From contig JAEXRW010000035.1 of the NCBI GenBank assembly GCA_023454175.1, positions 1 to 34,278 on the forward strand: a stretch of 34,278 nucleotides of DNA. Direction: 5' to 3'. The position numbers and the translations under genes were made by a program. Of this stretch, positions 8,384-16,388 are shown piece by piece. Position 1 is the first letter of the stretch; the number at the start of each line of letters is the position of its first letter. The notes beneath the pieces were generated by a model. It did no database searches and was not told the origin of the DNA. It saw only the letters and a list, made by a program, of their open reading frames with translations. Source of the DNA: Bacillota bacterium. Its GTDB lineage: Bacteria > Bacillota > Clostridia > Christensenellales > JAEXRW01.

Positions 8384-8947
8384 CTAGAACTGGACTTTCA
8401 CGTTCTCCCGCTGCGGTTCTGCAATCTCGAAGAGCTGTTTCTTTTCAAACCTGTAGATGCCCGCGATGATGTTGGACGGGAAGGCCTCCCGTTTGATGTT
8501 GTAGTCCCGCACCAGCGCGTTGTAGTATTTCCTGCTGGAGGCGATCTCGTCTTCCAGCATACTTAGTTTACCTTGCAGGTCCATGAAGTTTACATTTGCT
8601 TGCAGTTGTGGATATGCTTCAGCCAGTGCAAACAGGGATTTGAGGGTGCCTGTCAGCATGTTCTCCCCCTCGATGCGTTCCTGCATGTTTGTTGCGTTGG
8701 CCGCCATGTTGCGCGCGGCGATCACTTTTTCCAGCGTCTCGCGCTCATGTGTGGCATACCCCTTCACCGTTTCCACCAGGTTCGGGATCAGGTCATACCG
8801 TTTCTTGAGGTAGACGTCCATGGTGGAGAATGCCTCTTCCACCCGGTTTCTCAGCTTGATAAAGCCGTTGTATGATCCGATGAACCAGAAGATCAATATC
8901 AAGACCAATGCACCCAGTACGATGCCGATGATCCCGCCGATTCCCAT
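8384..8947 (-). CDS. lemA: LemA family protein
   Basis: This 187-residue protein is a typical LemA: one N-terminal membrane helix (residues 5-25, glycine- and isoleucine-rich), then the conserved YNGFIKLRNRVEEAFSTMDV block, KKRYDLIPNLVETVKGY, the central ARN box, FMDLQ and RKYYNALVRDYN, and a C-terminal FEKKQLFEI stretch. The body should be a long helical bundle outside the membrane. LemA proteins are linked to envelope functions, but the mechanism is not established. The start at 8947 was chosen because GGAGGTGC lies upstream and the preceding 18 codons overlap the promoter. It is first in the lemA-DUF2207 unit. Confidence 0.93.
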   Translation of the reverse strand: MGIGGIIGIVLGALVLILIFWFIGSYNGFIKLRNRVEEAFSTMDVYLKKRYDLIPNLVETVKGYATHERETLEKVIAARNMAANATNMQERIEGENMLTGTLKSLFALAEAYPQLQANVNFMDLQGKLSMLEDEIASSRKYYNALVRDYNIKREAFPSNIIAGIYRFEKKQLFEIAEPQRENVKVQF

Positions 8948-8977
8948 TATATTGCACCTCCAAAGTATATTGCTTTT

Positions 8978-9006
8978 ATTATAGTACATTTTGCCACTCA
9001 AGACAA
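8978..9006 (-). promoter_or_regulatory. sigma-A type promoter of lemA
   Basis: On the minus strand TTGTCT (9001-9006), a 17-base spacer and TATAAT (8978-8983) give a near-consensus housekeeping promoter with a leader of about 25 bases. Confidence 0.75.
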
Positions 9007-9077
9007 ATGTATTTGCAGTAGGTTGTCTTTATACCCAAAGGACGGAGGTCGCCGGATATGGCTGGCAGGATCGCTGT

Positions 9078-9863
9078 TTACAGGGCCTGTTTGGGTATGG
9101 CGATTTGCTCATGTTCGTTGATATCCAGTATTTCGATGATGGCTTCCAGCTTCGTATGCGCTTCCTCCGTGTCCATGGGGTGTATCCATTTTCCCTCCTG
9201 CATGCTCTTCTCCATGGCCAGCACATTGGGCGTGAGGTCGAGGTGGACCAGCACGAGCTGCCCGCCGCTTTTTTTGACATAGGCCTTTCCTTTGACCTCC
9301 CCGAAAGTCTGCTTGAAGGTTTTCAGGTTTGCTTCCGTCCCTTCCTCCGACGTCATATACATCCGCGCGAACATTGTGCCGTCCACCACGATATCAAAGA
9401 CCTTGATGGTGGCGCCGTCCGCCTTTTCCTCCCCGGCTTCCTTCTCGGTGAGGAGTCTCAGGTTTTGCAGGTACCAGGGCTCTCCCTGTTTTGGCTGGAC
9501 CCCGTTGAACCAGAGCCCCGTGGATTCCGTCAGGACGTGAAAAGCAATATTCTGTCCCTGTTCCTGTTCATACCGGGTGGATACCCTGCTCAGCGGTCCG
9601 TTTCCCTGTGCTACGTAATCGGTCGTTACCGACTGGTATGGTTTACGGATAACGGTGGATTCCGAAACGATAATGGAACTGGTGCTTGACCCGTCCCTGG
9701 CCGTCACGGAGTTTTCCTCCAGCCTGCACCGGTAGGTGGATAAACCGTCTATTTTGTCCAATGCGTCTTTGACCGATACTTTTACAGTCGGGTTCAGGAA
9801 GAAAAAATAGATGATGACGATGAGCAGAAATATCAGTACTGCCCTGCTGGACTTGTTGAGCAT
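9078..9863 (-). CDS. membrane-anchored extracytoplasmic protein of unknown function
   Basis: A 261-residue protein with one N-terminal hydrophobic segment (residues 8-24) and no lipobox cysteine, so it is probably a signal-anchor protein with the rest outside. The body alternates polar beta strands, for example an early STYRCRLEEN strand and repeated charged and Thr-rich strands, resembling LolA/outer-membrane-lipoprotein-sorting-like folds found in Bacillota sporulation and envelope proteins; this is an impression, not a recognised motif match. The C-terminal 70 residues look helical with many Glu and Lys. The ATG follows GGGGGTAAGG. It lies 72 bases upstream of the lemA promoter region but has the same orientation. 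I do not recognise the family. Confidence 0.7.
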   Translation of the reverse strand: MLNKSSRAVLIFLLIVIIYFFFLNPTVKVSVKDALDKIDGLSTYRCRLEENSVTARDGSSTSSIIVSESTVIRKPYQSVTTDYVAQGNGPLSRVSTRYEQEQGQNIAFHVLTESTGLWFNGVQPKQGEPWYLQNLRLLTEKEAGEEKADGATIKVFDIVVDGTMFARMYMTSEEGTEANLKTFKQTFGEVKGKAYVKKSGGQLVLVHLDLTPNVLAMEKSMQEGKWIHPMDTEEAHTKLEAIIEILDINEHEQIAIPKQAL

Positions 9864-10133
9864 CCCTTACCCCCGATATTGGATTCATCCGTATGCTTCC
9901 TGTGCATATAAGGTAGGCGCGCGAAAGCTGTTCTCCTCCAAAGGTTTTTTATCGTTGTAATAGCGTATCACATATCCTTGCCTGCACCAATAGCATTGCA
10001 GTTTTCATCCGTGGCAAATCTGCCCGGCGTTCAACCTGCACGATAATGTTCCCACTATATAGTTCGTCATTTGTGCGCCAAATCATAATCGCTGCAGGTA
10101 CAATCCGATACCATACCCCCGGTTTTCTGCAAT
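9864..10133. other. intergenic stretch, no gene seen
   Basis: Stop-rich in all frames and mixed in composition. A weak minus-strand promoter (TTTGGC at 10077-10082, 17 bases, TATAGT at 10054-10059) could serve the gene starting at 9863, which would give it a leader of about 185 bases. I see no hairpin, repeat or RNA motif in that leader. Confidence 0.4.
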
Positions 10134-10163
10134 AAAAAATACCCGACGGTATATCGGGTATTT
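10134..10163 (-). terminator. terminator of the rubrerythrin unit
   Basis: Minus-strand stem AAATACCCGA/TCGGGTATTT with loop TATACCG, followed by a six-T run, 15 bases after the rubrerythrin stop. Confidence 0.85.
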
Positions 10164-10178
10164 AAAGTGGTGATTCGC

Positions 10179-10712
10179 TTAATAGTTGGTGGAGTCCAGT
10201 TCGAAATAAGCCTTGGGGTGCTTGCACATCGGGCATATTTCCGGGGCATTTTTGCCCTTTACGATATTCCCGCAGTTCCTGCACCGCCATACCTTCTCCC
10301 CCTCACGGGTGAAGACCTTCCCTTCCGTGAGGTTCTTCAGCAGCGCCTTGTACCGCTCCTCATGCGTCTTCTCGATGGCTGCCGTCAGCCGGAAAAGGGC
10401 TGCGATATCCTTGAACCCCTCGGCTTCCGCTTCATCGGCAAATTCCTTGTACATCGTCACCCATTCGTAGTTTTCCCCTTCGGCTGCAGCCTTCAGGTTT
10501 TCGGCGGTCGAGCCGACGCCGTTCAGAAGCTTAAACCATACCTTGGCGTGTTCCTTCTCGTTGTCCGCCGTCTCCTGGAAGATGGCAGCCATCTGCTCAT
10601 AGCCTTCCTTTTTGGCTGCCGACGCGAAGTAGGTGTACTTGTTCCTGGCCTGCGATTCGCCTGCGAATGCCGCCATCAGGTTCTTCTCTGTTTTGCTCCC
10701 TTTGAGTTCCAT
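10179..10712 (-). CDS. rbr: rubrerythrin
   Basis: This 177-residue protein reduces hydrogen peroxide to water in anaerobes, drawing electrons from rubredoxin. The N-terminal four-helix bundle has the diiron ligand pattern: Glu in FAGESQARNKY, E-x-x-H in DNEKEHAK, a further Glu in ADEAEAEGF and E-x-x-H in AIEKTHEERY. The C-terminal rubredoxin-like zinc-ribbon-fold iron site has Cys144, Cys147, Cys160 and Cys163 (C-x2-C and C-x2-C). Length and layout are those of classical rubrerythrin. It follows a rubredoxin-domain gene by 31 bases, with GGGGGGAT as ribosome binding site, so the two form one oxidative-stress operon. Confidence 0.96.
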   Translation of the reverse strand: MELKGSKTEKNLMAAFAGESQARNKYTYFASAAKKEGYEQMAAIFQETADNEKEHAKVWFKLLNGVGSTAENLKAAAEGENYEWVTMYKEFADEAEAEGFKDIAALFRLTAAIEKTHEERYKALLKNLTEGKVFTREGEKVWRCRNCGNIVKGKNAPEICPMCKHPKAYFELDSTNY

Positions 10713-10743
10713 TGTTTATCCCCCCATATCCAATAAATTGGGT

Positions 10744-11073
10744 TTACCATTTGCCCTTGCCCATGTGGGTGGCCATCTCGGCCTTGCACCGCTGTTTCAT
10801 GGTCCAGGCCTCATCCCGCGCTTTGGTGAACGTGGTGAGGCAGCCGGGATCGAGGTTGATCTTGATGCCTTCCTCGCACAGCGCGACGATATCCGCCAGT
10901 TTTTTGACCATGGTCATATGGATGTCGTTGGTACGGTCGGATGCATAGACCTTGTCTGCATCCTCTTTGGACAGTTGGACGAATTTGTCCTTGGGCGCGC
11001 CGCATTTCGGGCATATATCCGGCGCTTCGGTTCCCTCCAGGATGATTCCGCATACGCTGCATTTAAATAGCAT
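10744..11073 (-). CDS. rubredoxin-like domain fused to a small helical domain
   Basis: A 109-residue protein. Residues 1-35 form a rubredoxin-like iron or zinc site with C-x2-C (Cys5, Cys8) and C-x2-C (CPKC near residue 21-24), the short form without the loop of true rubredoxins that resembles the tail of rubrerythrin. Residues 36-109 are predicted helical and include HMTMVKKLADIVALCEEG and a later C-x-M-A-T-H. This second part has no iron-binding E-x-x-H pattern. The gene opens the rubrerythrin operon, preceded by AAAGGAGG, so it probably supplies electrons to, or is functionally linked with, rubrerythrin; that role is inferred from position and the metal site. Confidence 0.8.
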   Translation of the reverse strand: MLFKCSVCGIILEGTEAPDICPKCGAPKDKFVQLSKEDADKVYASDRTNDIHMTMVKKLADIVALCEEGIKINLDPGCLTTFTKARDEAWTMKQRCKAEMATHMGKGKW

Positions 11074-11127
11074 GGGATGTAGCCTCCTTTATGATTATAA
11101 TTAAATTTATCTGGCCGCTATGTAATC

Positions 11128-11136
11128 ATTATACCA
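11128..11136 (-). promoter_or_regulatory. extended -10 promoter of the rubrerythrin operon
   Basis: Minus-strand TGG followed by TATAAT (11128-11133), about 55 bases before the first start codon. The -35 region is poor. No clear PerR-type inverted repeat (TTATAAT-x-ATTATAA) is present, though the nearby leader contains an AT-rich TTTAATTATAAT. Confidence 0.6.
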
Positions 11137-11205
11137 GTCCCGGGCCTGAACGAAACAGGATTTTAAACGGCTTCGGTCATTTATCCCTGGCTTACAAGAT
11201 TTCCT

Positions 11206-11234
11206 TTGATTTTTATGTCCTGTTCATGTACTAT
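11206..11234 (+). promoter_or_regulatory. sigma-A type promoter of the radical SAM gene
   Basis: Plus-strand TTGATT (11206-11211), 17-base spacer and TACTAT (11229-11234). It is divergent from the rubrerythrin promoter and leaves a leader of about 65 bases before the start at 11307. Confidence 0.65.
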
Positions 11235-11306
11235 TAGCGTTGATTATCCCGTATTCTGCTACTGCGGCAGCATTGGTATTATATGCCGGATATTTGGAGG
11301 TCACGC

Positions 11307-12377
11307 ATGGATTTGTTGCGACTTATGAGCGATGGCGTCAGGGAGCTGACGATAGATGCGCTGAAATTATGCCTCGGGAAACCTGCTGTTTCCCGGCAGC
11401 TTCGCTTTTTTCTTTCCCGCCAAAAAGCCGCGGAAGGTCTTCGGAACGAACACGGCATCAACGGTTTTCCCATCCCGCCCTTCCTCATCGCCAGCATCAC
11501 GCACGATTGCAACCTTTTCTGCAAGGGATGCTATGCCCATGCCCAACAGGGCGGGTGCGCCGCGAGGCCGGTGTTGGATGCGCAGCGCTGGGGGGGCCTC
11601 TTCAGCGAGGCGGCCGGTCTCGGCGTCTGCTTTATCCTCCTGGCCGGGGGCGAACCGCTCCTGCGGATGGATGTGCTTCGTCAGGCCGCGGCTGTCAAAG
11701 AGATCATGTTCCCCGTATTCACCAACGGGCTCTTGATCGATGAAAAAATGGTGGATTTTTTCGACCAGAATAGGAACCTGCTGCCCGTGCTCAGCCTCGA
11801 AGGCGGTGCGTTTTCCACGGACGCGCGCCGCGGCGCCGGGGTATACGACCGTGTCCTCGCATCCATGGCCTTATTGAAACAGCGGAAGATCTTTTTCGGG
11901 ACTTCCATCACGTTTACCAAAGACAATATTGAAGAAATAACGGAGCCTGGCTTCATAGGCTCTTTGAAACGTATGGGCTCGAGCGTCGCATTCTTTGTCG
12001 AGTATGTCCCGTCGGACGGCGTGTCCGCCCACCTCGCGCCGGATGATGCCGCCCGTACCGTCTTTGAGGGCAGGCTTGCGGAGCTGCGGAAAAAAGTCCG
12101 TATGCTGGTCCTCTCCTTCCCCGGCGATGAGGACTTCACCGAAGGCTGCCTCGCCGCAGGCCGGGGCTTCGTGCACATCAATGCCTCGGGCGGGCTGGAA
12201 CCCTGCCCCTTCTCTCCCTATTCCGATACCAATGCGGCGGAAATCGGGCTGGAAAAGGCGATGGCCTCCCCATTCCTGGCCGCCATCCGGGAGGAAAACA
12301 TGCTGCACGGCGAACACAAGGGTGGCTGCCTGCTGTATGAAAAACGGGCACTCGTTGAAGGGCTCTTGGCAAGATAG
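11307..12377 (+). CDS. radical SAM protein with SPASM-like C-terminal region
   Basis: A 356-residue radical SAM enzyme. The [4Fe-4S] motif C-x3-C-x2-C is at Cys68, Cys72 and Cys75 (HDCNLFCKGC), followed by the GGEP motif in LLAGGEPLL and later barrel strands (FTNGLLID, LSLEG). After the barrel, Cys281, Cys300 and Cys341 sit in a pattern like the SPASM/twitch region of PqqE-type peptide-modifying enzymes (GCLAAGRGFVHI, GLEPCPF, KGGCLLYE), but the usual final C-x2-C is absent, so it may be a short 'twitch' form. The N-terminal 60 residues are a helical extension. The start at 11307 follows GGAGG; the earlier ATG at 11283 lacks one. No precursor peptide, peptidase or transporter gene is adjacent, so its substrate is open. 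Confidence 0.88.
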   Translation: MDLLRLMSDGVRELTIDALKLCLGKPAVSRQLRFFLSRQKAAEGLRNEHGINGFPIPPFLIASITHDCNLFCKGCYAHAQQGGCAARPVLDAQRWGGLFSEAAGLGVCFILLAGGEPLLRMDVLRQAAAVKEIMFPVFTNGLLIDEKMVDFFDQNRNLLPVLSLEGGAFSTDARRGAGVYDRVLASMALLKQRKIFFGTSITFTKDNIEEITEPGFIGSLKRMGSSVAFFVEYVPSDGVSAHLAPDDAARTVFEGRLAELRKKVRMLVLSFPGDEDFTEGCLAAGRGFVHINASGGLEPCPFSPYSDTNAAEIGLEKAMASPFLAAIREENMLHGEHKGGCLLYEKRALVEGLLAR

Positions 12378-12391
12378 CTCAGAAAAAGATT

Positions 12392-12415
12392 AAGGCCGTG
12401 CATACGGCCTTTTTT
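12392..12415. terminator. terminator shared by radical SAM gene and the aro-pheA operon
   Basis: Stem AAGGCCGT/ACGGCCTT, loop GCAT, followed on the plus strand by a T-rich run. On the minus strand the stem is followed by TAATCTTTTT, so it probably also ends the convergent operon. Confidence 0.8.
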
Positions 12416-12427
12416 ATGTTTGACCAT

Positions 12428-13564
12428 CTATTCTTCGGTGTACCATCCCAGCAGGCGCATGAAGTGCGATTCCTTCTCCAGTTGGTACAGCGCCGCCATT
12501 GCCCTGGCGTCCGGCGCCATGGCTGCGAAGTCCAGGTAAAAGCTGTACTCCCATGGCGCCTCGGGGATGGGCTCGGACTGGATGCGCATCAGGTTCAGCC
12601 CCGCATCCGAAAAGATGGCCAGCGCGTTTGCCAGCGTCCCGCTCTCGTGGGCTTGCCGGAATACCAGGCTCACCTTGGATGCCGCCGGGAGGATGGACAT
12701 TTCCTTCGCGGCCGCTACGAAGCGCGTCTGGTTGCTTGCACTGTCGTTGATGCCTTTCTGGAGGATTGCAAGGCCGTACAGCCGCGCCGCATCCTCCGAG
12801 CCGATGGCTGCGACACAGCCGTCCGGGGAAGATGCCGCATACTCCGCGGCGAAGGCGGTGTTGTCCATCGGCACGGCGTTCCAACCATGCTCCCGGATGG
12901 TTCCCGTGCACTGCGCCAGCGCCTGCGGATGGGAGCGCACTTCCCGGATATCGCTTAACATTGTCCCCGGTTTTGCCATGAGCGCGTGCTTGATGGTCAG
13001 CACGGTGGAGCGGAAGATGTATAGGCCGTACTTCTGCAGCAGCTCGCCCGTGCCGCTCACGCTCCCCGCGGTGGTGTTGTCCAGCGGCAGTACGGCTGCA
13101 TCCGCCCTGCCCTCCGACGCAGCTCTGCACGCCTCCTCAAATCCCGGTGACGCCAGCAGCTCTGTATCGGGGAAAAGTTTCGCCGCCGCCTGTTCCGAAT
13201 ACGACCCTTCCTTGCCCCCGTAGGCTGCGGTTTGGATGGTCAGACGCCTGTTCGCTGCCGATTTCAATTGGTTTCCAAGCGCCCAGTCTGTATCCTGCCG
13301 GGATGCCTTTGCATACTGCCATTCCCGGGAAAGCCGCATGATGGTGGAAAATAGGTTGGCAGCGCTTTTCGAAAACTGAGGGCAAGCATTCTTTTTTATG
13401 CTTGCCAGCACTTCCTTCTCCCGTTTTTCGTTGTAGACCGGCAGCTTCCGGGGGATCTTGTATGCCGCCACGTCCTCTGCAAGCTGCATGCGTTCCAGGA
13501 AAAGGGCCAGCAGCCTGGTATCGATATCGTCTATCCTTCTTCTTGTTTCATCCAGATTGTCCAT
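12428..13564 (-). CDS. pheA: bifunctional chorismate mutase / prephenate dehydratase (P-protein)
   Basis: This 378-residue enzyme converts chorismate to prephenate and then to phenylpyruvate. The AroQ-type chorismate mutase domain covers about residues 1-85 (RRRIDDIDTRLLALFLERM, with K in the YKIPRKLPVY stretch). The dehydratase domain spans about 90-280 and contains the Thr-Arg-Phe motif at 280-282 (QTRFVA). An ACT domain follows at about 290-370. In it the two phenylalanine-binding motifs differ from the P-protein standard: GALV is GTLA (309-312) and ESRP is QSEP (329-332), so feedback control may be altered. It is the last gene of the operon, 19 bases after aroQ. Confidence 0.95.
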   Translation of the reverse strand: MDNLDETRRRIDDIDTRLLALFLERMQLAEDVAAYKIPRKLPVYNEKREKEVLASIKKNACPQFSKSAANLFSTIMRLSREWQYAKASRQDTDWALGNQLKSAANRRLTIQTAAYGGKEGSYSEQAAAKLFPDTELLASPGFEEACRAASEGRADAAVLPLDNTTAGSVSGTGELLQKYGLYIFRSTVLTIKHALMAKPGTMLSDIREVRSHPQALAQCTGTIREHGWNAVPMDNTAFAAEYAASSPDGCVAAIGSEDAARLYGLAILQKGINDSASNQTRFVAAAKEMSILPAASKVSLVFRQAHESGTLANALAIFSDAGLNLMRIQSEPIPEAPWEYSFYLDFAAMAPDARAMAALYQLEKESHFMRLLGWYTEE

Positions 13565-13583
13565 TGCCCCACCTCAAAAAAGC

Positions 13584-14027
13584 TCAGACCCTGTCTTGCA
13601 GCGCATAGATCGCGGCGTCCAGGCCCAGCACGTAGCTCTCCAATCCGAAGCCGCTGATTTGCCCTATGCAGGCCGGGGCCGTGACGGATACCCTTCGGAA
13701 TTCCTCCCGTGCGTGGATGTTGCTGATATGCACCTCGATGACGGGTATGCCGCACACAGTTATGGCGTCACGTATGGCGTAGCTGTAATGCGTATACGCG
13801 CCCGGGTTCAATACGATGGCGTCGTATTCCCCGCCGGCCTGCTGGATCATGTCGATCAGCGCCCCCTCGCAGTTGTTCTGTTTGAATTCTACCGTGCAGC
13901 TCAGCTTTTCTGCTTCGTTTTTCAGCCGTGTTTCCACGTCTTCCAGCGTGAAGCTGCCGTAATGCTCCTTCTCCCGCTTCCCCAGCATGTTCAGGTTGGG
14001 TCCGTTCAGTATCAGTATTTTCGCCAT
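13584..14027 (-). CDS. aroQ: type II 3-dehydroquinate dehydratase
   Basis: A 147-residue cytoplasmic enzyme, third step of the shikimate pathway, of the usual dodecameric type II size. Signatures are LNGPNLNMLGKRE at the N-terminus, Tyr of the catalytic lid in REKEHYGS, QNNCEGALID, LNPGAYTHYSYAIRDA and IEVHISNIHAREEFR with the catalytic His. The ATG at 14027 follows AGAGGGGG; an in-frame extension upstream would overlap aroC. It sits between aroC (20-base gap) and pheA (19-base gap) in one operon. Confidence 0.96.
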   Translation of the reverse strand: MAKILILNGPNLNMLGKREKEHYGSFTLEDVETRLKNEAEKLSCTVEFKQNNCEGALIDMIQQAGGEYDAIVLNPGAYTHYSYAIRDAITVCGIPVIEVHISNIHAREEFRRVSVTAPACIGQISGFGLESYVLGLDAAIYALQDRV

Positions 14028-14047
14028 GGATATATACCCCCTCTTGT

Positions 14048-15136
14048 TTATCGCAGTGCCGCCGTGATCATCAGGTCCAGCAGGGCGATGGCTGCGGCGC
14101 TCTCCGCCACCGGCACCGCGCGTGGGACTATGCACGGGTCGTGCCTTCCGTGTATCTCGATCTGTGTGGATTCCATTTTGTCAAAGTCGATCGTCACCTG
14201 CTTTTGGGAGATGGACGGCGTGGGTTTGAAGGCCGCCCGGAAGACCAGCGGCATGCCATCGGTGATCCCGCCCAGGATGCCCCCGCAGTGGTTCGTGCGG
14301 GTCTTCACCATACCCCCGTCCAGGATAAACGGGTCGTTGCTCTGGCTCCCGTGCATTTTTGCAATGTCAAATCCCGCACCGAAATCCACGCCCTTCACGC
14401 CGGGTATCGAAAAAAGCAGTGCGGATAATGAAGATTCGACCGAACCGAAGAAAGGCTCCCCCAACCCCACGGGAAGGCCGATGCAGGCGCATTCCACCAC
14501 GCCCCCCACGCTGTCCCCTTCCTTGGCTGCCTGCAGGATCGCCTCCCGCATTTTTAACCCGGCATCGTCCGATAATGTAGGGAAGGGTTTCTCCTTAACT
14601 TTTGCGATGGTTTCAGCACCCGGGTTGACGGGGTCGAACGGGGTATCCTTTATGCCTGCTGCCTCGTAGATGTGCGCGCCGATGTGTACGCCCACCCGTT
14701 CAAGCGTCTGCAGGCACACCGCCCCGGCGAAATTCAGCGGCGCTGTCAGCCTCCCTGAGAAATGCCCCCCGCCCCTCGGGTCGTTCATGCTGTTGTATTT
14801 GATATGCGCGGTATAGTCGGCATGCCCCGGCCGCGGTTTCATCGCGTACGCGTCGTAATCGGTGGAGCGCTGCGATGTGTTCCGGATGATGGCGCAGAGC
14901 GGGGCCGAGGTCGTCTTGCCGTTGAACACCCCCGATTGGACCTCCGGTATATCGGCCTCTTTACGGGGTGTAGACGTATCGGAGTAGCCGGGTGCGCGCC
15001 GCGCCATGTGCCTTGCGATTTTCTCCATATCGAGTTCGATCCCGCACGGCAGCCCGGTGATCACCGTTCCGATGGATTCTCCGTGGGATTCGCCGAAGAT
15101 CGTTACCTTCAAGTTCATGCCATATGTTCCGCCCAT
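14048..15136 (-). CDS. aroC: chorismate synthase
   Basis: A 362-residue FMN-dependent enzyme turning EPSP into chorismate. The three family signatures are seen: GESHGESIG near the N-terminus, the RPGHADYTAHIKY and DPRGGGHFSGRLTAP block in the middle, and GRHDPCIVPRAVPVAES near the C-terminus. The start at 15136 is placed directly after the aroA stop with GGAGGAG overlapping the end of aroA, which argues for translational coupling; an internal Met six codons later has no better site. Confidence 0.96.
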   Translation of the reverse strand: MGGTYGMNLKVTIFGESHGESIGTVITGLPCGIELDMEKIARHMARRAPGYSDTSTPRKEADIPEVQSGVFNGKTTSAPLCAIIRNTSQRSTDYDAYAMKPRPGHADYTAHIKYNSMNDPRGGGHFSGRLTAPLNFAGAVCLQTLERVGVHIGAHIYEAAGIKDTPFDPVNPGAETIAKVKEKPFPTLSDDAGLKMREAILQAAKEGDSVGGVVECACIGLPVGLGEPFFGSVESSLSALLFSIPGVKGVDFGAGFDIAKMHGSQSNDPFILDGGMVKTRTNHCGGILGGITDGMPLVFRAAFKPTPSISQKQVTIDFDKMESTQIEIHGRHDPCIVPRAVPVAESAAAIALLDLMITAALR

Positions 15137-16387
15137 TTAATCTCCTCCCAGCTCAAGCAGGTCGTCAAAGAATCCCGGATAGGATTTTTTCACGCATTCG
15201 TATCCTTCGATAATAGCGCCCGTCTCGCTGCACATCCCCGCGATGGCACCCGCCATGGCGATGCGGTGGTCGTTCCATGCGCCGCACCTTCCGCCGTGCA
15301 GAATGTTCTTTCCTTGAATGAGTAATCCGTCATCAGTGGTTTCGATGTCCGCGCCCAATTTCTGAAGCATATCTTTCGTGGCAGCCAGCCTGTCGCTCTC
15401 CTTCAATCTCAGTCTGGTCGCATGATATATCCGCGTAGTGCCTGAAGCGTATGCACCGGTAACGGCTAAAACAGGCACGAGGTCGGGGATCTGCGATGCG
15501 TCAATGTTTATGCCGTGGAGTTTCCTGTGCCTGCAGGTGACCGTATCGCCTTCCTGCTGGATGTCTGCGCCGAACTGCCGCAGCAGGTTCACGATCGCCC
15601 TGTCCCCCTGTTTGGAATCTCGGTTCAGGTTCGATACGGTGGCACAGCCTTGGATGGCGCCCCCCGCCAGGAAAAAGGCAGCCTGCGAGTAATCCCCCTC
15701 CACGGTGTAATGGATATTCCGCAGTGTCTGCCCCTTCCGGACAAAATAGCCATTCCCCGTTTTCCGGATGTCCGCATGGAATGCTTTTAATACATCGATC
15801 GTTAAGTCTACATACGGTTCCGATTCCAGCGGTGTGGTAAGAATGATTTCCATATCGTTTTGGACTAACGGTGCTGCCAGCAGCAGCCCGGTGATGAATT
15901 GTGAGCTGATATCCCCGGGGATGTTGAATGTCCCGTCCTCCAGCTTACCCATTATTCTCATCGGCAGGTGCCCGTCTTCCGTCTCTATTGTAACGCCTTT
16001 GCCAGAAAAGGCGTTCTCGTATGGGCCGATAGGCCTTTGCGGCAGCCTTCCTTTGCCGGTGAATTCCGTTACTACGCCCAGTGCCGCTGCGACAGGGATC
16101 ATGAAGCGCAGCGTCGACCCCGATTCCCCGCAGTCCAGTACGGCTTTTTGGACATCCCTTCTCCCTACACTGGATGAAACAGTATCTCCATTTCTTTGCA
16201 TGCTGTATCCCAGTGCTTTCAGGCAGGCAAGTGTGGCCTCCATGTCCTTGGAATCGGATATTCCCTGCACCGTACAGGGTGTAGCGGATAATGCCGCGCA
16301 GATCAGCGCCCTGTGCGCCATGCTCTTGCTGGGCGGCGCCTGTACCGTGCCGTGCAGTTTATGGGGTTTTATGCATATCTCTCCCAT
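15137..16387 (-). CDS. aroA: 3-phosphoshikimate 1-carboxyvinyltransferase (EPSP synthase)
   Basis: A 416-residue enzyme that joins shikimate-3-phosphate and PEP. Motifs include APPSKSMAHRALI at the N-terminus, DCGESGSTLRF (the PEP/glyphosate-site loop), GRLPQRPIGPY, the PGDISSQFITGLLLAAPL block with the catalytic region, and R-L-x-x-K-E-S-D-R-L (the RLKESDRL signature). It follows aroB with a single base between stop and start and abuts aroC. Confidence 0.96.
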   Translation of the reverse strand: MGEICIKPHKLHGTVQAPPSKSMAHRALICAALSATPCTVQGISDSKDMEATLACLKALGYSMQRNGDTVSSSVGRRDVQKAVLDCGESGSTLRFMIPVAAALGVVTEFTGKGRLPQRPIGPYENAFSGKGVTIETEDGHLPMRIMGKLEDGTFNIPGDISSQFITGLLLAAPLVQNDMEIILTTPLESEPYVDLTIDVLKAFHADIRKTGNGYFVRKGQTLRNIHYTVEGDYSQAAFFLAGGAIQGCATVSNLNRDSKQGDRAIVNLLRQFGADIQQEGDTVTCRHRKLHGINIDASQIPDLVPVLAVTGAYASGTTRIYHATRLRLKESDRLAATKDMLQKLGADIETTDDGLLIQGKNILHGGRCGAWNDHRIAMAGAIAGMCSETGAIIEGYECVKKSYPGFFDDLLELGGD

Positions 16388-16388
16388 G

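Noticed and set aside
11101..11140. PerR box at the rubrerythrin promoter
   Set aside because: AT-rich bases are present but the two half-sites needed for the PerR inverted repeat cannot be paired.
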